DNA from: Streptomyces hokutonensis
Lineage (GTDB): Bacteria > Actinomycetota > Actinomycetes > Streptomycetales > Streptomycetaceae
DNA length: 64,000 bases
Assembly (NCBI RefSeq): GCF_000376565.1
Contig: NZ_BARG01000033.1
Location: 186,001 to 250,000 of the forward strand
Direction of reading: 5' to 3'
In this document: piece after piece, positions 51,052 through 58,834 of the stretch
Position numbering within the stretch: the first letter of the stretch is position 1
Layout: each line of letters begins with the position of its first letter
Translations under genes and position numbers: made by a program
The notes under the pieces: generated by a model
The model's database searches: none
Told to the model about the DNA's origin: nothing
Seen by the model: the letters and a program-made list of their open reading frames with translations, nothing else

Positions 51052-52076
51052 CCGAGTTCCCCGGCGGACGGGTACGGCGTCAGCCTGTTCCCGTCCATGA
51101 ACCGTCGGTTGAAGTCGCCCACCTTCAAGGCGAGTTGGGCGTACCGGGAGATGAGTTCGGCGGCGGCCTCGGGGATGCCCTCGGGCCGCTTGCCGTCGTC
51201 GGCGCACCCGCGGATGAACTCCCGGCGCTCGTCCGGGCCGTAGCCGTACTGGTCCACGACGAGCCAGTGCACCAGGTAGGAGAAGGCGTAGGCGTGGTCG
51301 TAGTGAAGGTGGCGGTCGTAGAAGTCGCGTTCGTCCGCGGCGAGTCGGAAGCGCGGGGAGAGGGCGAGGCCGTAGTCGGCGAGGTAGAGCTGCCGGCCGT
51401 CGGTGAGGATGTTCTTGAAGTGGACGTCGAGGTGCAGGAGTTGCCGCTCGCGGAGGAATCCGGTGACGGCTTCGAGACCCTGCTCCACCAGGGCGCAGGC
51501 GGTGTCGGGGTCGCCGGTGCGGAGCTGTTCGGAGAGCCAGTCGTGGAGGGTGTGCGGCAGGTGTTCCATGAACAGCGTCAGGCTCGCGGACGCCGTGCGC
51601 AGGGCCTCGATGTGCTCACGTCCGGCGCCCCAGTAGGCCACGGTCCGTTCCGCGTCGGCGAGTTCCTCGGGGAGTGACTGCTCCGGGTCGGGCAGCACCC
51701 GCCAGTGGTGCAGCAGCGGGAAACCCGAAAAGCGGTCGGACAGTGCCCAGTTGGTCGTCATCTCGTGGACGGCCAGCTCCCGCCAGACGCCGAAGCCGGG
51801 ACTGGGGAGCGCGCCGATGCCGTAGTGGCAGTAGGCGGGCGCCCCGAACACATTGGCCGTCGACCGCACATTCTCCGCCCGCCGCTCCACATCCGTGAGC
51901 GGCATCCGCTTCACGAACACCTTTCTGCCGTCCACCTCGATCAGCGCCGAGCGCCCGCCGATACCGGTCCCCAACGGCGTCCCCGCGTCGACCAGTTCGG
52001 TGAGTTCATGGTCGGAGAGGAGGGCGAGGGTGGTGGCGATGTCGGTGTGGGCGGCGATGCGCGCGGTGCGGGGCAT
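51024..52076 (-). CDS. Protein-kinase/aminoglycoside-phosphotransferase-like protein
   Basis: 350-residue protein of the protein-kinase-like superfamily. GTGIGGRSALIEVDGRKVFVKRM (about 37–59) holds a Gly-rich strand and the Lys; the catalytic loop is HLDVHFKNIL (about 217) and the metal-binding motif is ADYGLAL. This is the layout of APH/choline kinase-like enzymes rather than classical Ser/Thr kinases. The ATG at 52076 has GAGGATGGGG upstream. It may phosphorylate a small molecule, such as an antibiotic or sugar; no specific substrate is visible. It lies in a run with DUF1905 and M20 genes. Confidence 0.85.
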   Translation of the reverse strand: MPRTARIAAHTDIATTLALLSDHELTELVDAGTPLGTGIGGRSALIEVDGRKVFVKRMPLTDVERRAENVRSTANVFGAPAYCHYGIGALPSPGFGVWRELAVHEMTTNWALSDRFSGFPLLHHWRVLPDPEQSLPEELADAERTVAYWGAGREHIEALRTASASLTLFMEHLPHTLHDWLSEQLRTGDPDTACALVEQGLEAVTGFLRERQLLHLDVHFKNILTDGRQLYLADYGLALSPRFRLAADERDFYDRHLHYDHAYAFSYLVHWLVVDQYGYGPDERREFIRGCADDGKRPEGIPEAAAELISRYAQLALKVGDFNRRFMDGNRLTPYPSAGELGYNSSTLSA

Positions 52077-52090
52077 GGCCCCATCCTCGT

Positions 52091-52387
52091 TCAGGCGGTG
52101 CCGAGTCGGACGGTCATCTCCACGGTCACCTCGTCGTCCGCGCCGAGACCGCACGGCTTCCGCACGGCGTTCTTGAGCGGCAGCAAGTATCCGCCGTCCT
52201 TGGGGAAGAGCGAGGTCGTGAACACGGCCTCGCCGATCCGCGCCTCGACGGGGATCACACCCCAGCCGTACGAGGCCATGGTGGCGACCTCGCGGACGTC
52301 CGCCGACTCCTCGTCCGGCACGGGGACGAAGTAGTACGGCGCGGGGCCGCGCCACTCGATCACCCGGCCGGTGAAGACGAACCGCAT
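52091..52387 (-). CDS. DUF1905 family protein
   Basis: 98-residue small protein. It reads FTGRVIEWRGPAPYYFVPVPDE (about 4–25), then SYGWGVIPVEARIG and FPKDGGYLLPLKNAVRKPCGL, which match the DUF1905 beta-barrel pattern (Ig-like or small barrel of unknown role). It lies 14 bp upstream of the APH-like kinase start, so the two are co-transcribed. ATG 52387 is the start. It is 8 bp after the M20 dipeptidase stop. Function unknown. Confidence 0.85.
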   Translation of the reverse strand: MRFVFTGRVIEWRGPAPYYFVPVPDEESADVREVATMASYGWGVIPVEARIGEAVFTTSLFPKDGGYLLPLKNAVRKPCGLGADDEVTVEMTVRLGTA

Positions 52388-52395
52388 GGACGCGC

Positions 52396-53751
52396 TCAGT
52401 TGGCCGCGTAGTTCTGGAGGAACAGCGCCTCCGTCACCGACAGCCGCTCCAACTCCTCGGGCGACACGCTCTCGTTGACCGCGTGGATCTGCGCCTCCGG
52501 CTCGCTGAGGCCGATGAGGAGGATCTCGGCCTGCGGGTAGAGGGCCGCGAGGGTGTTGCACAGCGGGATGGAGCCGCCCTGGCCGGCGTACTGCATCTCC
52601 TGGCCGGGGTAGGCGACCGCCATCGCGTCGGCCATCGCCGTGTACGCCGGGCTCGTCGTGTCGGCGCTGAAGGGCTGGCCCTGGCCGATGTGTTCGGTGC
52701 TCACGCGGGCGCCCCACGGGGTGTGGGCCTCCAGGTGGGCCTGGAGCAGGGTGGTCGCCTCGGCCGCGTCGACGCCCGGCGGGACGCGGAGGCTGACCAG
52801 TGCGCGGGCGCCGGCCTGCACGGACGGGGTCGCGCCGACGACCGGCGGGCAGTCGATGCCGAGGACGGTGACGGCCGGGCGCGCCCAGATGCGGTCGGTG
52901 ACCGTGTCGGAACCGATCAGCTCGACGCCGTCCAGCACCTTGGCGTCCTGGCGGAACTGCTCCTCGTCGTACGACAGTCCGTCCCAGGTCGCGTGGGCGG
53001 CGAGCCCGTCGACGGTCGTCGAGCCGTCCTTGGCGCGCAGCGAGTCCAGTACGCGGATCAGCGCGGCCAGTGCGTCGGGCGCGGCGCCGCCGAACTGGCC
53101 CGAGTGCAGATTGCCTTCGAGGGTGTCGATCTGGACGCGCACCAGGGTCATGCCACGCAGGGTCGAGGTCACGGTGGGCAGACCGAGGCGGAAGTTTCCT
53201 GTGTCGCCGATCACGATGGTGTCGGCGGCGAGGAGTTCCGGGTGTTCCTCGGCGTACCGCTCCAGGCCGCCGGTGCCCTGCTCCTCCGAGCCCTCGGCGA
53301 TCACCTTGATGTGTACCGGGATGCCGCCGTTGGCCTTGAGGGCGCGCAGCGCGAGCAGGTGCATGATCAGGCCGCCCTTGCAGTCGGCGGCACCGCGCCC
53401 GTACCAGCGGCCGTCGCGCTCGGTCAGTTCGAAGGGCGGGGTCGTCCAGGCGGACTCGTCGAGCGGGGGCTGCACGTCGTAGTGGGCGTACAGGAGCACG
53501 GTCTTCGCGCCCTCGGGGCCGGGCAGGTAGCCGTAGACCGACTGTGTGCCGTCGGGGGTGTCGAGCAGGGCCACGTCCTGGAAACCGTCGGTGCGCAGCG
53601 CGTCGGCGACCCAGTTCGCGGCGCCCTCGCTCTCGCTCTTCGGGAACTGGTCGAAGTCCGCCACCGACTTGAAGGCCACCAGCTCGCCGAGCTCAGTTCT
53701 TGCCCTGGGCATCAGCGAGGCGACGGTCTCGGCGACCGGATTCGACGACAT
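52396..53751 (-). CDS. M20-family dipeptidase
   Basis: Zinc-dependent metallopeptidase of 451 residues. M20 markers are LLYAHYDVQPP (His/Asp near 90), GRGAADCKGGLIMHL (second Asp), EGSEEQGTGG (catalytic Glu and metal Glu), and the dimerisation-domain HSGQFGGAAPDALAALIRVLDS. The C-terminal metal His lies in SEPEAQIHAVNESV. This is the PepV/CNDP-like dipeptidase group acting on dipeptides in the cytoplasm. The ATG at 53751 follows AAGGAG. Lying near a peptide importer, it could help degrade imported dipeptides (inference). Confidence 0.92.
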   Translation of the reverse strand: MSSNPVAETVASLMPRARTELGELVAFKSVADFDQFPKSESEGAANWVADALRTDGFQDVALLDTPDGTQSVYGYLPGPEGAKTVLLYAHYDVQPPLDESAWTTPPFELTERDGRWYGRGAADCKGGLIMHLLALRALKANGGIPVHIKVIAEGSEEQGTGGLERYAEEHPELLAADTIVIGDTGNFRLGLPTVTSTLRGMTLVRVQIDTLEGNLHSGQFGGAAPDALAALIRVLDSLRAKDGSTTVDGLAAHATWDGLSYDEEQFRQDAKVLDGVELIGSDTVTDRIWARPAVTVLGIDCPPVVGATPSVQAGARALVSLRVPPGVDAAEATTLLQAHLEAHTPWGARVSTEHIGQGQPFSADTTSPAYTAMADAMAVAYPGQEMQYAGQGGSIPLCNTLAALYPQAEILLIGLSEPEAQIHAVNESVSPEELERLSVTEALFLQNYAAN

Positions 53752-53883
53752 GGGCACGCTCCTTGTGGGTGCGACGTTGTACGAATGATGCCGTCGATCC
53801 TCCCACAACGGCCTGTGGCGATGTCCGCCGTAGGATGCGGGGGACAGGTGCGGCAGCGGCTTGATCGGGAGCAGTAGACCATC

Positions 53884-55152
53884 GTGAGCAGCGAGAACTC
53901 TTCGGCGGACGACGTGCAGCGGGTGTGGGACGTCGTCGTGGTGGGCGCGGGACCCGCGGGGGCCTCGGCCGCCTATGCGGCGGCCGTCGCGGGACGGCGT
54001 GTGCTGTTGCTGGAGAAAGCCGAGTTGCCGCGCTACAAGACGTGCGGCGGCGGCATCATCGGACCTTCGCGCGACTCGCTCCCGCCAGGCTTCGACCTGC
54101 CGTTGAAGGACCGGGTGCACGCCATAACGTTCTCGAACAACGGGCGTTTCACGCGCACCCGCCGGTCCCGGCAGATGCTGTTCGGGCTGATCAACCGGCC
54201 CGAGTTCGACCAGCAGCTCGTCGAGCACGCGCAGAAGGCGGGCGCCGAGCTGCGCACCGGCGTCACAGTGACACGAGTCGAGCAGCACGGCTCCGCGGTG
54301 CCGGACCGCCGTACGGTCGCCGTCGTCCTCCAAGGCGGCGAGACGGTCCTCGCGCGGGCCGTCGTCGGCGCGGACGGCAGTGCCAGCCGCATAGGGGCGC
54401 ACGTCGGGGTCAAGACCGACCAGGTGGACCTGGGCCTGGAGGCGGAGATCCCGGTGCCGGAGACCGTCGCCGAGGACTGGAAGGGGCGGGTCCTCATCGA
54501 CTGGGGCCCGATGCCCGGGAGTTACGGCTGGGTCTTCCCGAAGGGGGACACGCTCACGGTCGGCGTGATCTCCGCGCGCGGTGAAGGCGCCGCCACCAAG
54601 CGGTACTTGGAGGACTTCATCGCCCGGCTCGGTCTCGCCGGCTTCGAACCGAGCATCTCCTCCGGGCACTTGACCCGCTGCCGGGCGGACGACTCGCCGC
54701 TCTCGCGCGGGCGGGTGCTGGTCTGCGGGGACGCGGCCGGACTTCTGGAGCCGTGGACCCGGGAGGGCATCTCGTTCGCGCTGCGCTCGGGACGGCTCGC
54801 GGGGGAGTGGGCGGTGCGGATCGCCGAGGCGCACGACGCCGTGGACACCCGCCGCCAGGCGCTGAACTACGCGTTCGCGATCAAGGCGGGGCTCGGCGTG
54901 GAGATGAGCGTCGGCAAGACCATGCTGGCGATCTTCGAGCGGCGCCCCGGACTGTTCCACGCGGCCCTCACCGGCTTCCGGCCGGCCTGGAAGGCCTTCA
55001 TGGACATCACCCGGGGTTCGACCACGCTCGGCGAGCTGGTGCGCAGCCACCCGATGGCGCAGCGCGCGCTGACCGCCTTCGACCGCAGGACCGCGGAGCC
55101 CGTTGGGCCCGTGGAGACGGTGGAGTCCGCGGAGGGCGAGGCCGGCTCCTGA
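53884..55152 (+). CDS. Geranylgeranyl reductase family flavoprotein
   Basis: FAD-dependent reductase of 422 residues. The N-terminal FAD motif is WDVVVVGAGPAGASAAYAAA (about 15–34). The geranylgeranyl-reductase group signature is EKAELPRYKTCGGGIIG (about 44–60), including the Cys. VVGADGSASRIG and LVCGDAAGLLEPWTREGISFALRSGRLA complete the FAD site. Bacterial members reduce isoprenoid double bonds of quinones or lipids, or act on related substrates. GTG 53884 follows GGGAG at a longish distance. It is divergent from the M20 gene and convergent with the Ddn-like gene. Confidence 0.92.
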   Translation: MSSENSSADDVQRVWDVVVVGAGPAGASAAYAAAVAGRRVLLLEKAELPRYKTCGGGIIGPSRDSLPPGFDLPLKDRVHAITFSNNGRFTRTRRSRQMLFGLINRPEFDQQLVEHAQKAGAELRTGVTVTRVEQHGSAVPDRRTVAVVLQGGETVLARAVVGADGSASRIGAHVGVKTDQVDLGLEAEIPVPETVAEDWKGRVLIDWGPMPGSYGWVFPKGDTLTVGVISARGEGAATKRYLEDFIARLGLAGFEPSISSGHLTRCRADDSPLSRGRVLVCGDAAGLLEPWTREGISFALRSGRLAGEWAVRIAEAHDAVDTRRQALNYAFAIKAGLGVEMSVGKTMLAIFERRPGLFHAALTGFRPAWKAFMDITRGSTTLGELVRSHPMAQRALTAFDRRTAEPVGPVETVESAEGEAGS

Positions 55153-55160
55153 CTGAGAGG

Positions 55161-55610
55161 TCAGCTCCTGACCGTGACGTGGAAGACGGGGTGGTCGGGG
55201 GCGATCCGGCGCAGTTCGTCGTCGGAGGAGTCGGGGCCGACTCCTCCGAAGAACACGCCGACCTCGGCCTTCCATCGCTTGAGGTAGGCGCGGAGCAGCG
55301 GCACCTTGTCGTCGCCGGTGACCTCGGTCGCGGTGAACACATCCACCTTCTTGCCGAGCCGCAGCTCGCCGCCGCCCGCCGCCCGCATGTTGTGCGTCCA
55401 CTGGACGTGCCCGCGCGGGGCGACGAGGTACTGCTGTCCGTCCACCGTCAGCAGGTTCACCGGGGTGGTCCGCCACTCGCCGCTCTTACGGCCGCGGACC
55501 GCCAGCACCCGTGAACCCCAGACGCTGAGACCGCGGCGGGTGAACCAGGCGACGGCGCGGTTGAAGACGTTGACCGTGAACCAGCCGGGCTTCTGGACGT
55601 GCGTGCTCAT
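55161..55610 (-). CDS. Deazaflavin (F420)-dependent nitroreductase-like protein (Ddn family)
   Basis: 149-residue F420-binding split-barrel protein of the Ddn (deazaflavin-dependent nitroreductase) family. Features are VLAVRGRKSGEWRTTPVNLLTVDGQQYLVAPRG (about 36–68) and a strand-loop near TEVTGDDKVPLLRAYLKRW. Members reduce quinones or nitro compounds with F420H2. The ATG at 55610 has AGGAG upstream. It is divergent from a TetR regulator gene with three GAGC-N3-GCTC repeats in between, a strong sign that the regulator controls it. Confidence 0.92.
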   Translation of the reverse strand: MSTHVQKPGWFTVNVFNRAVAWFTRRGLSVWGSRVLAVRGRKSGEWRTTPVNLLTVDGQQYLVAPRGHVQWTHNMRAAGGGELRLGKKVDVFTATEVTGDDKVPLLRAYLKRWKAEVGVFFGGVGPDSSDDELRRIAPDHPVFHVTVRS

Positions 55611-55630
55611 GACGACTCCTGGGTTTTGGA

Positions 55631-55716
55631 GAGCGCGGCTCCCTTTTGTGAGCACTGCTCTCGCTCTCGGGAACAGTCTGCATCGGCCAGGCGATCCAAT
55701 GCAAGAGCGGTGCTCT
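55631..55716. promoter_or_regulatory. Three GAGC-N3-GCTC inverted repeats, probable TetR operators
   Basis: GAGC-GCG-GCTC (55631–55641), GAGC-ACT-GCTC (55650–55660) and AGAGC-GGT-GCTCT (55704–55716) lie between the divergent Ddn-like and TetR genes. All three share the same 4-bp arms and 3-bp spacing. They lie 21–106 bp from the Ddn-like start. Confidence 0.65.
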
Positions 55717-55777
55717 CTTTTTTGTTCGCCGCTCTTGTTTGTGTGCACTGATCTGATTCCATGCCACACTTGCCCGT

Positions 55778-56470
55778 ATGAGCACCACACAAGGCGCCCG
55801 CGCCCGAGCCAGGATCGAGGTCACCGCGGCCATCAAGGACGAGGCGCGCAGACAGCTCGCCGCCGAGGGCGCCGCGAAGCTCTCGCTGCGCGCCGTGGCC
55901 CGTGAACTGGGCATGGTCTCCTCCGCGCTGTACCGGTACTTCCCCAGCCGCGACGACCTGTTGACCGCTCTCATCATCGATGCGTACGACTCCGTCGGCG
56001 AGAGCGCGGAGACGGCCCACGCCAAGGTGGCCGACGCGAGCCCGCTGCGGCGCTGGACGAGCGTGTGCGAGGCGGTACGGGGCTGGGCGCTCGCGCATCC
56101 GCACGAGTACGCGCTGATCTACGGCTCACCGGTCCCCGGTTATGTCGCCCCCGAGACGACCGTCCCGTCCGCCGCTCGTGTCGCCCTCATCCTGATCGGC
56201 GTCGTACAGGACGCCCACCAGGCCGGCGCCCTTACCGAGCCCCCGCTTCCGGCCGGTCTGCGCCCCGAGGCGGACCGTATGATCGCGGACTTCGCCGGCG
56301 GCCTTCCGCCCGGATCGGCCGTGGCCCTCGTCGCCGCTATCGCCGAGACGTTCGGACTGGTCAGCTTTGAGCTTTTTGGCCAGTTCCGCCGGGTGGTGGA
56401 GGATCGGGAGCCGTTCTTTCGTCATGCGGTACGACGGCTTGCGCTTGGGGTGGGGCTTGCGGACGTGTGA
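55778..56470 (+). CDS. TetR family transcriptional regulator
   Basis: 230-residue TetR-type repressor. The DNA-binding domain is about 10–58, including ARRQLAAEGAAKLSLRAVARELG and SSALYRYFPSRDDLLTALI. The C-terminal domain resembles the TetR_C_13 or WHG type (WALAHPHEYALIYGSPVPGY). It is divergent from the Ddn-like gene and likely binds the three repeats between them. Its ligand may be an oxidised or quinone-like compound (inference). Confidence 0.93.
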   Translation: MSTTQGARARARIEVTAAIKDEARRQLAAEGAAKLSLRAVARELGMVSSALYRYFPSRDDLLTALIIDAYDSVGESAETAHAKVADASPLRRWTSVCEAVRGWALAHPHEYALIYGSPVPGYVAPETTVPSAARVALILIGVVQDAHQAGALTEPPLPAGLRPEADRMIADFAGGLPPGSAVALVAAIAETFGLVSFELFGQFRRVVEDREPFFRHAVRRLALGVGLADV

Positions 56471-56480
56471 GCTCGTCGGC

Positions 56481-56532
56481 TGCGAGCCGGTGGGGGCTGG
56501 GCACGCAGTTCCCCGCGCCCCTTGCAGGGCGC
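56481..56532. repeat. Streptomyces-type intergenic hairpin element
   Basis: The segment holds GGGGGCTGG, then CGCAGTTCCCCGCGCCCC, then CTTGCAGGGCGC. The core hairpin is GCGCCC (56515–56520) and GGGCGC (56527–56532) with a 6-nt loop. It resembles a GC-rich element often seen between Streptomyces genes (recalled), and probably ends the TetR transcript. Confidence 0.65.
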
Positions 56533-56630
56533 TGTGGTGGACCGGAGTAGGACGTACTCCCCGGGAAGTACTCGTGATCACCCCGCCCGGCTGATGCCCC
56601 CGACCTCGCCCGGCGTCTAGCGTGACGTGC

Positions 56631-57851
56631 ATGGACGAGCAGCGCGTACGCGGTGGGGGACCGCCCCAGTGGTGGCGCCATGGACCGCCGTGGGGCGGGG
56701 AGGCGGCCCCGACGCGGTGGCCGTGGCGCTCCACGCTGTTGGTCACCCTGTTCGTGCTGATCGGGAGCAGCTTCGCCTCGCACAGCCAGCCCGACCGCGT
56801 CCAGCTCGACCTCTACGCGCGCGTGCTGCTCGTCGCTGGCTCGGTGCTGCTCCTGTGGCGCCACCGCTACCCCGTAGGGGTGGCCTTCGGGACCGCGCTC
56901 GCCGCCGTGCTCTACTTCGGCGCCGGATACCCGTACGGCCCGGTCTTCCTGCCCGTCGCGCTCGGCTGCTTCAGCGCGGTCGTCGCCGGGCGGCGGCGGG
57001 CGGCCTGGGCCGCGCTCGGCACGCTCTGGGCGGCGCACCTCCTGATCGCCCACTGGCTGTACCGGTGGCTGCCCCCGCAGCACGACCACGCGATGCCCTG
57101 GGGCCGTGAACTGGCCGTCGCCACCTGGCTGGTGGCCGTCGCCGCGGTCTCCGAACTGGCCCGCACCCGCCGCGACCAGTGGGTCCGCGAGCGCGCCGAG
57201 CGCGCCCAGGCGGCCCGCCGCCGCGCCGACGAGGAGCGGCTGCGGATGGCCCGCGAACTGCACGACGTCCTCGCGCACAGCATCTCCGTCATCAACGTCC
57301 AGGCGGGCGTCGGCCTCGCGCTCCTCGACTCCGACCCCGAGCAGGCCCGTACGGCCCTCACCACGATCAAGGCCGCCAGCAAGGAGGCGCTCGGCGAGGT
57401 CCGCCAGGTCCTCGACAGCCTGCGCACCCCGGGCGACGCGCCCCGCGCCCCGGCCCCCGGTCTCGACCGGCTGCCCGAACTGGTGCAGCAGGCGGCGAGC
57501 GCGGGCCTCACGGTGGAGGTCGAGGGAACCCCGCCCCGCCTCCCGCCCGGCACCGACCTCGCCGCCTTCCGCGTCGTCCAGGAGGCCCTCACCAATGTCG
57601 TACGGCACTCGGGTTCGCGGCACGCGCGCGTGCACATCGACCACGATGCCCGGGAGCTGCGGCTGCGCGTCGACGACGACGGGCCCGCGACCGGCGCGGA
57701 CGCCGGGGGCAGCGGCAACGGGCTGGCCGGGATGCGGGAGCGGGCCGCCGCGCTCGGTGGCACCATCGAGGCGGGCCCGCGCCCGGACGGCGGCTTCCGG
57801 GTGCTCGCCGTACTGCCGTTGAAGGTCACATCGAAGGAGGACGACCGGTGA
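56631..57851 (+). CDS. NarL-type sensor histidine kinase
   Basis: Membrane sensor kinase of 406 residues. The N-terminus has four to six hydrophobic helices (about 32–190). The phosphoacceptor region is RMARELHDVLAHSISVI (His near 210), the HisKA_3 type. The ATP-binding part has FRVVQEALTNVVRHSGSRHARVHI (N box, about 312–335) and GGSGNGLAGMRERAAALGG. The periplasmic or membrane segment gives no clear ligand. The stop codon overlaps the response regulator start by 4 bp (GTGA), so the two form one system. Confidence 0.94.
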   Translation: MDEQRVRGGGPPQWWRHGPPWGGEAAPTRWPWRSTLLVTLFVLIGSSFASHSQPDRVQLDLYARVLLVAGSVLLLWRHRYPVGVAFGTALAAVLYFGAGYPYGPVFLPVALGCFSAVVAGRRRAAWAALGTLWAAHLLIAHWLYRWLPPQHDHAMPWGRELAVATWLVAVAAVSELARTRRDQWVRERAERAQAARRRADEERLRMARELHDVLAHSISVINVQAGVGLALLDSDPEQARTALTTIKAASKEALGEVRQVLDSLRTPGDAPRAPAPGLDRLPELVQQAASAGLTVEVEGTPPRLPPGTDLAAFRVVQEALTNVVRHSGSRHARVHIDHDARELRLRVDDDGPATGADAGGSGNGLAGMRERAAALGGTIEAGPRPDGGFRVLAVLPLKVTSKEDDR

Positions 57852-58513
57852 TCCGGGTACTGCTCGCCGACGACCAGTCGCTGGTCCGCGCCGGGTTCAA
57901 GGCGCTGTTGGACGCGCAGCCCGACATCGAGGTCGCGGGCGAGGCCTCCGACGGCGAGGAGGCCGTGCGCAAGGTGGGCGAACTGCGCCCCGACGTCGTC
58001 CTGATGGACATCCGCATGCCGCTGCTCGACGGCCTCGCGGCGACCCGACGCATCACCGGGAACGGCGACTTGGAAGCGGTCAAGGTGGTCATGCTGACCA
58101 CCTTCGAACTCGACGAGTACGTCTTCGAGGCGATCCGCTCCGGCGCCTCCGGCTTCCTCGTCAAGGACACCGAACCGGACGAACTCCTGCGCGCGGTAAG
58201 GGCGGTGGTCGACGGCGACGCGCTGCTGTCCCCCGGGGTGACCCGCCGTCTGATCGCCGAGTTCGCGGCCCGGTCCAAGGAACCGGCCACGGCCGACGCC
58301 CTCACCCAACTCACCGAGCGGGAACGGGAGGTGATGGCCCTGGTCGGTATCGGCCTCTCGAACGAGGAGATCGCCCGCCGTCTGGTCGTCAGCCCGCTCA
58401 CCGCGAAGACCCATGTCAGCCGCACGATGGTGAAGCTGGGCGCCCGGGACCGGGCCCAACTGGTCGTGCTGGCCTACGAGTCGGGGTTGGTCCGCCCCGG
58501 CTGGCTGGGCTGA
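57848..58513 (+). CDS. NarL-type response regulator
   Basis: 221-residue DNA-binding response regulator. The receiver domain has LLADDQSLVRAGFKALL and the phosphoacceptor Asp in VVLMDIRMPLLDGL (about 53), with the switch Thr in VVMLTTF and the Lys in GFLVKDT. The C-terminal LuxR-type helix-turn-helix is LTEREREVMALVGIGLSNEEIARRLVVSPLTAKTHVSRTMVKLGARDRAQ (about 157–206). It overlaps the kinase stop. Its targets are not evident from the window. The 3' end overlaps the convergent membrane protein gene by 40 bp. Confidence 0.95.
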   Translation: MIRVLLADDQSLVRAGFKALLDAQPDIEVAGEASDGEEAVRKVGELRPDVVLMDIRMPLLDGLAATRRITGNGDLEAVKVVMLTTFELDEYVFEAIRSGASGFLVKDTEPDELLRAVRAVVDGDALLSPGVTRRLIAEFAARSKEPATADALTQLTEREREVMALVGIGLSNEEIARRLVVSPLTAKTHVSRTMVKLGARDRAQLVVLAYESGLVRPGWLG

Positions 58514-58761
58514 CCCGACTCCTGCCGATACCGGTACAGCACGCTCGCCACGCGTACGAAGAACACGACGGGCAGCAGCACGAGGCCCGCCCACGTCAGC
58601 ACCGTCTCGACCGTGCCCGGCAGTTCGAACAGCCACACCGGACCGGCGACCGCCCCGAACACGACGACAGCCGCGAACACCGCGCTGACCAGCGCGTACC
58701 CGATCTCGACGGTCATCGCGTCCCGCTCGGCCTGTGTGCGTCGTCCCCCGGTCATGCTCAT
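58474..58761 (-). CDS. Small membrane protein, DUF6332-like
   Basis: 95-residue protein with two hydrophobic helices (about 17–45 and 52–75). It opens MTGGRRTQAERDAMTVEIGYALVSAV, which resembles the actinomycete DUF6332 family (recalled). Start is the ATG at 58761, or an in-frame ATG two codons in. Its 3' end overlaps the response regulator gene by 40 bp. Function unknown. Confidence 0.75.
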   Translation of the reverse strand: MSMTGGRRTQAERDAMTVEIGYALVSAVFAAVVVFGAVAGPVWLFELPGTVETVLTWAGLVLLPVVFFVRVASVLYRYRQESGQPSQPGRTNPDS

Positions 58762-58779
58762 TCCGCGAGTCTCACACGT

Positions 58780-58816
58780 GTGCGCCCGACGGAGCAATCG
58801 GCTCCGCCGGGCGCAC
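58780..58816 (-). terminator. Terminator downstream of the MFS gene
   Basis: GTGCGCCCG (58780–58788), one A, then CGGAGC (58790–58795) pair with GCTCCG (58801–58806), one C, then CGGGCGCAC (58808–58816): a 15-bp stem with one internal A/C bulge and a 5-nt loop. It ends the minus-strand MFS transcript. Confidence 0.8.
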
Positions 58817-58834
58817 ACTCAGGGAGGCGTCCCC

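Noticed and set aside
52396..55476. A 1026-residue minus-strand frame covering the M20 dipeptidase and the geranylgeranyl reductase region
   Set aside because: Only the last 451 codons encode the dipeptidase, which starts at its own ATG with a ribosome site. The rest is antisense to a flavoprotein gene.
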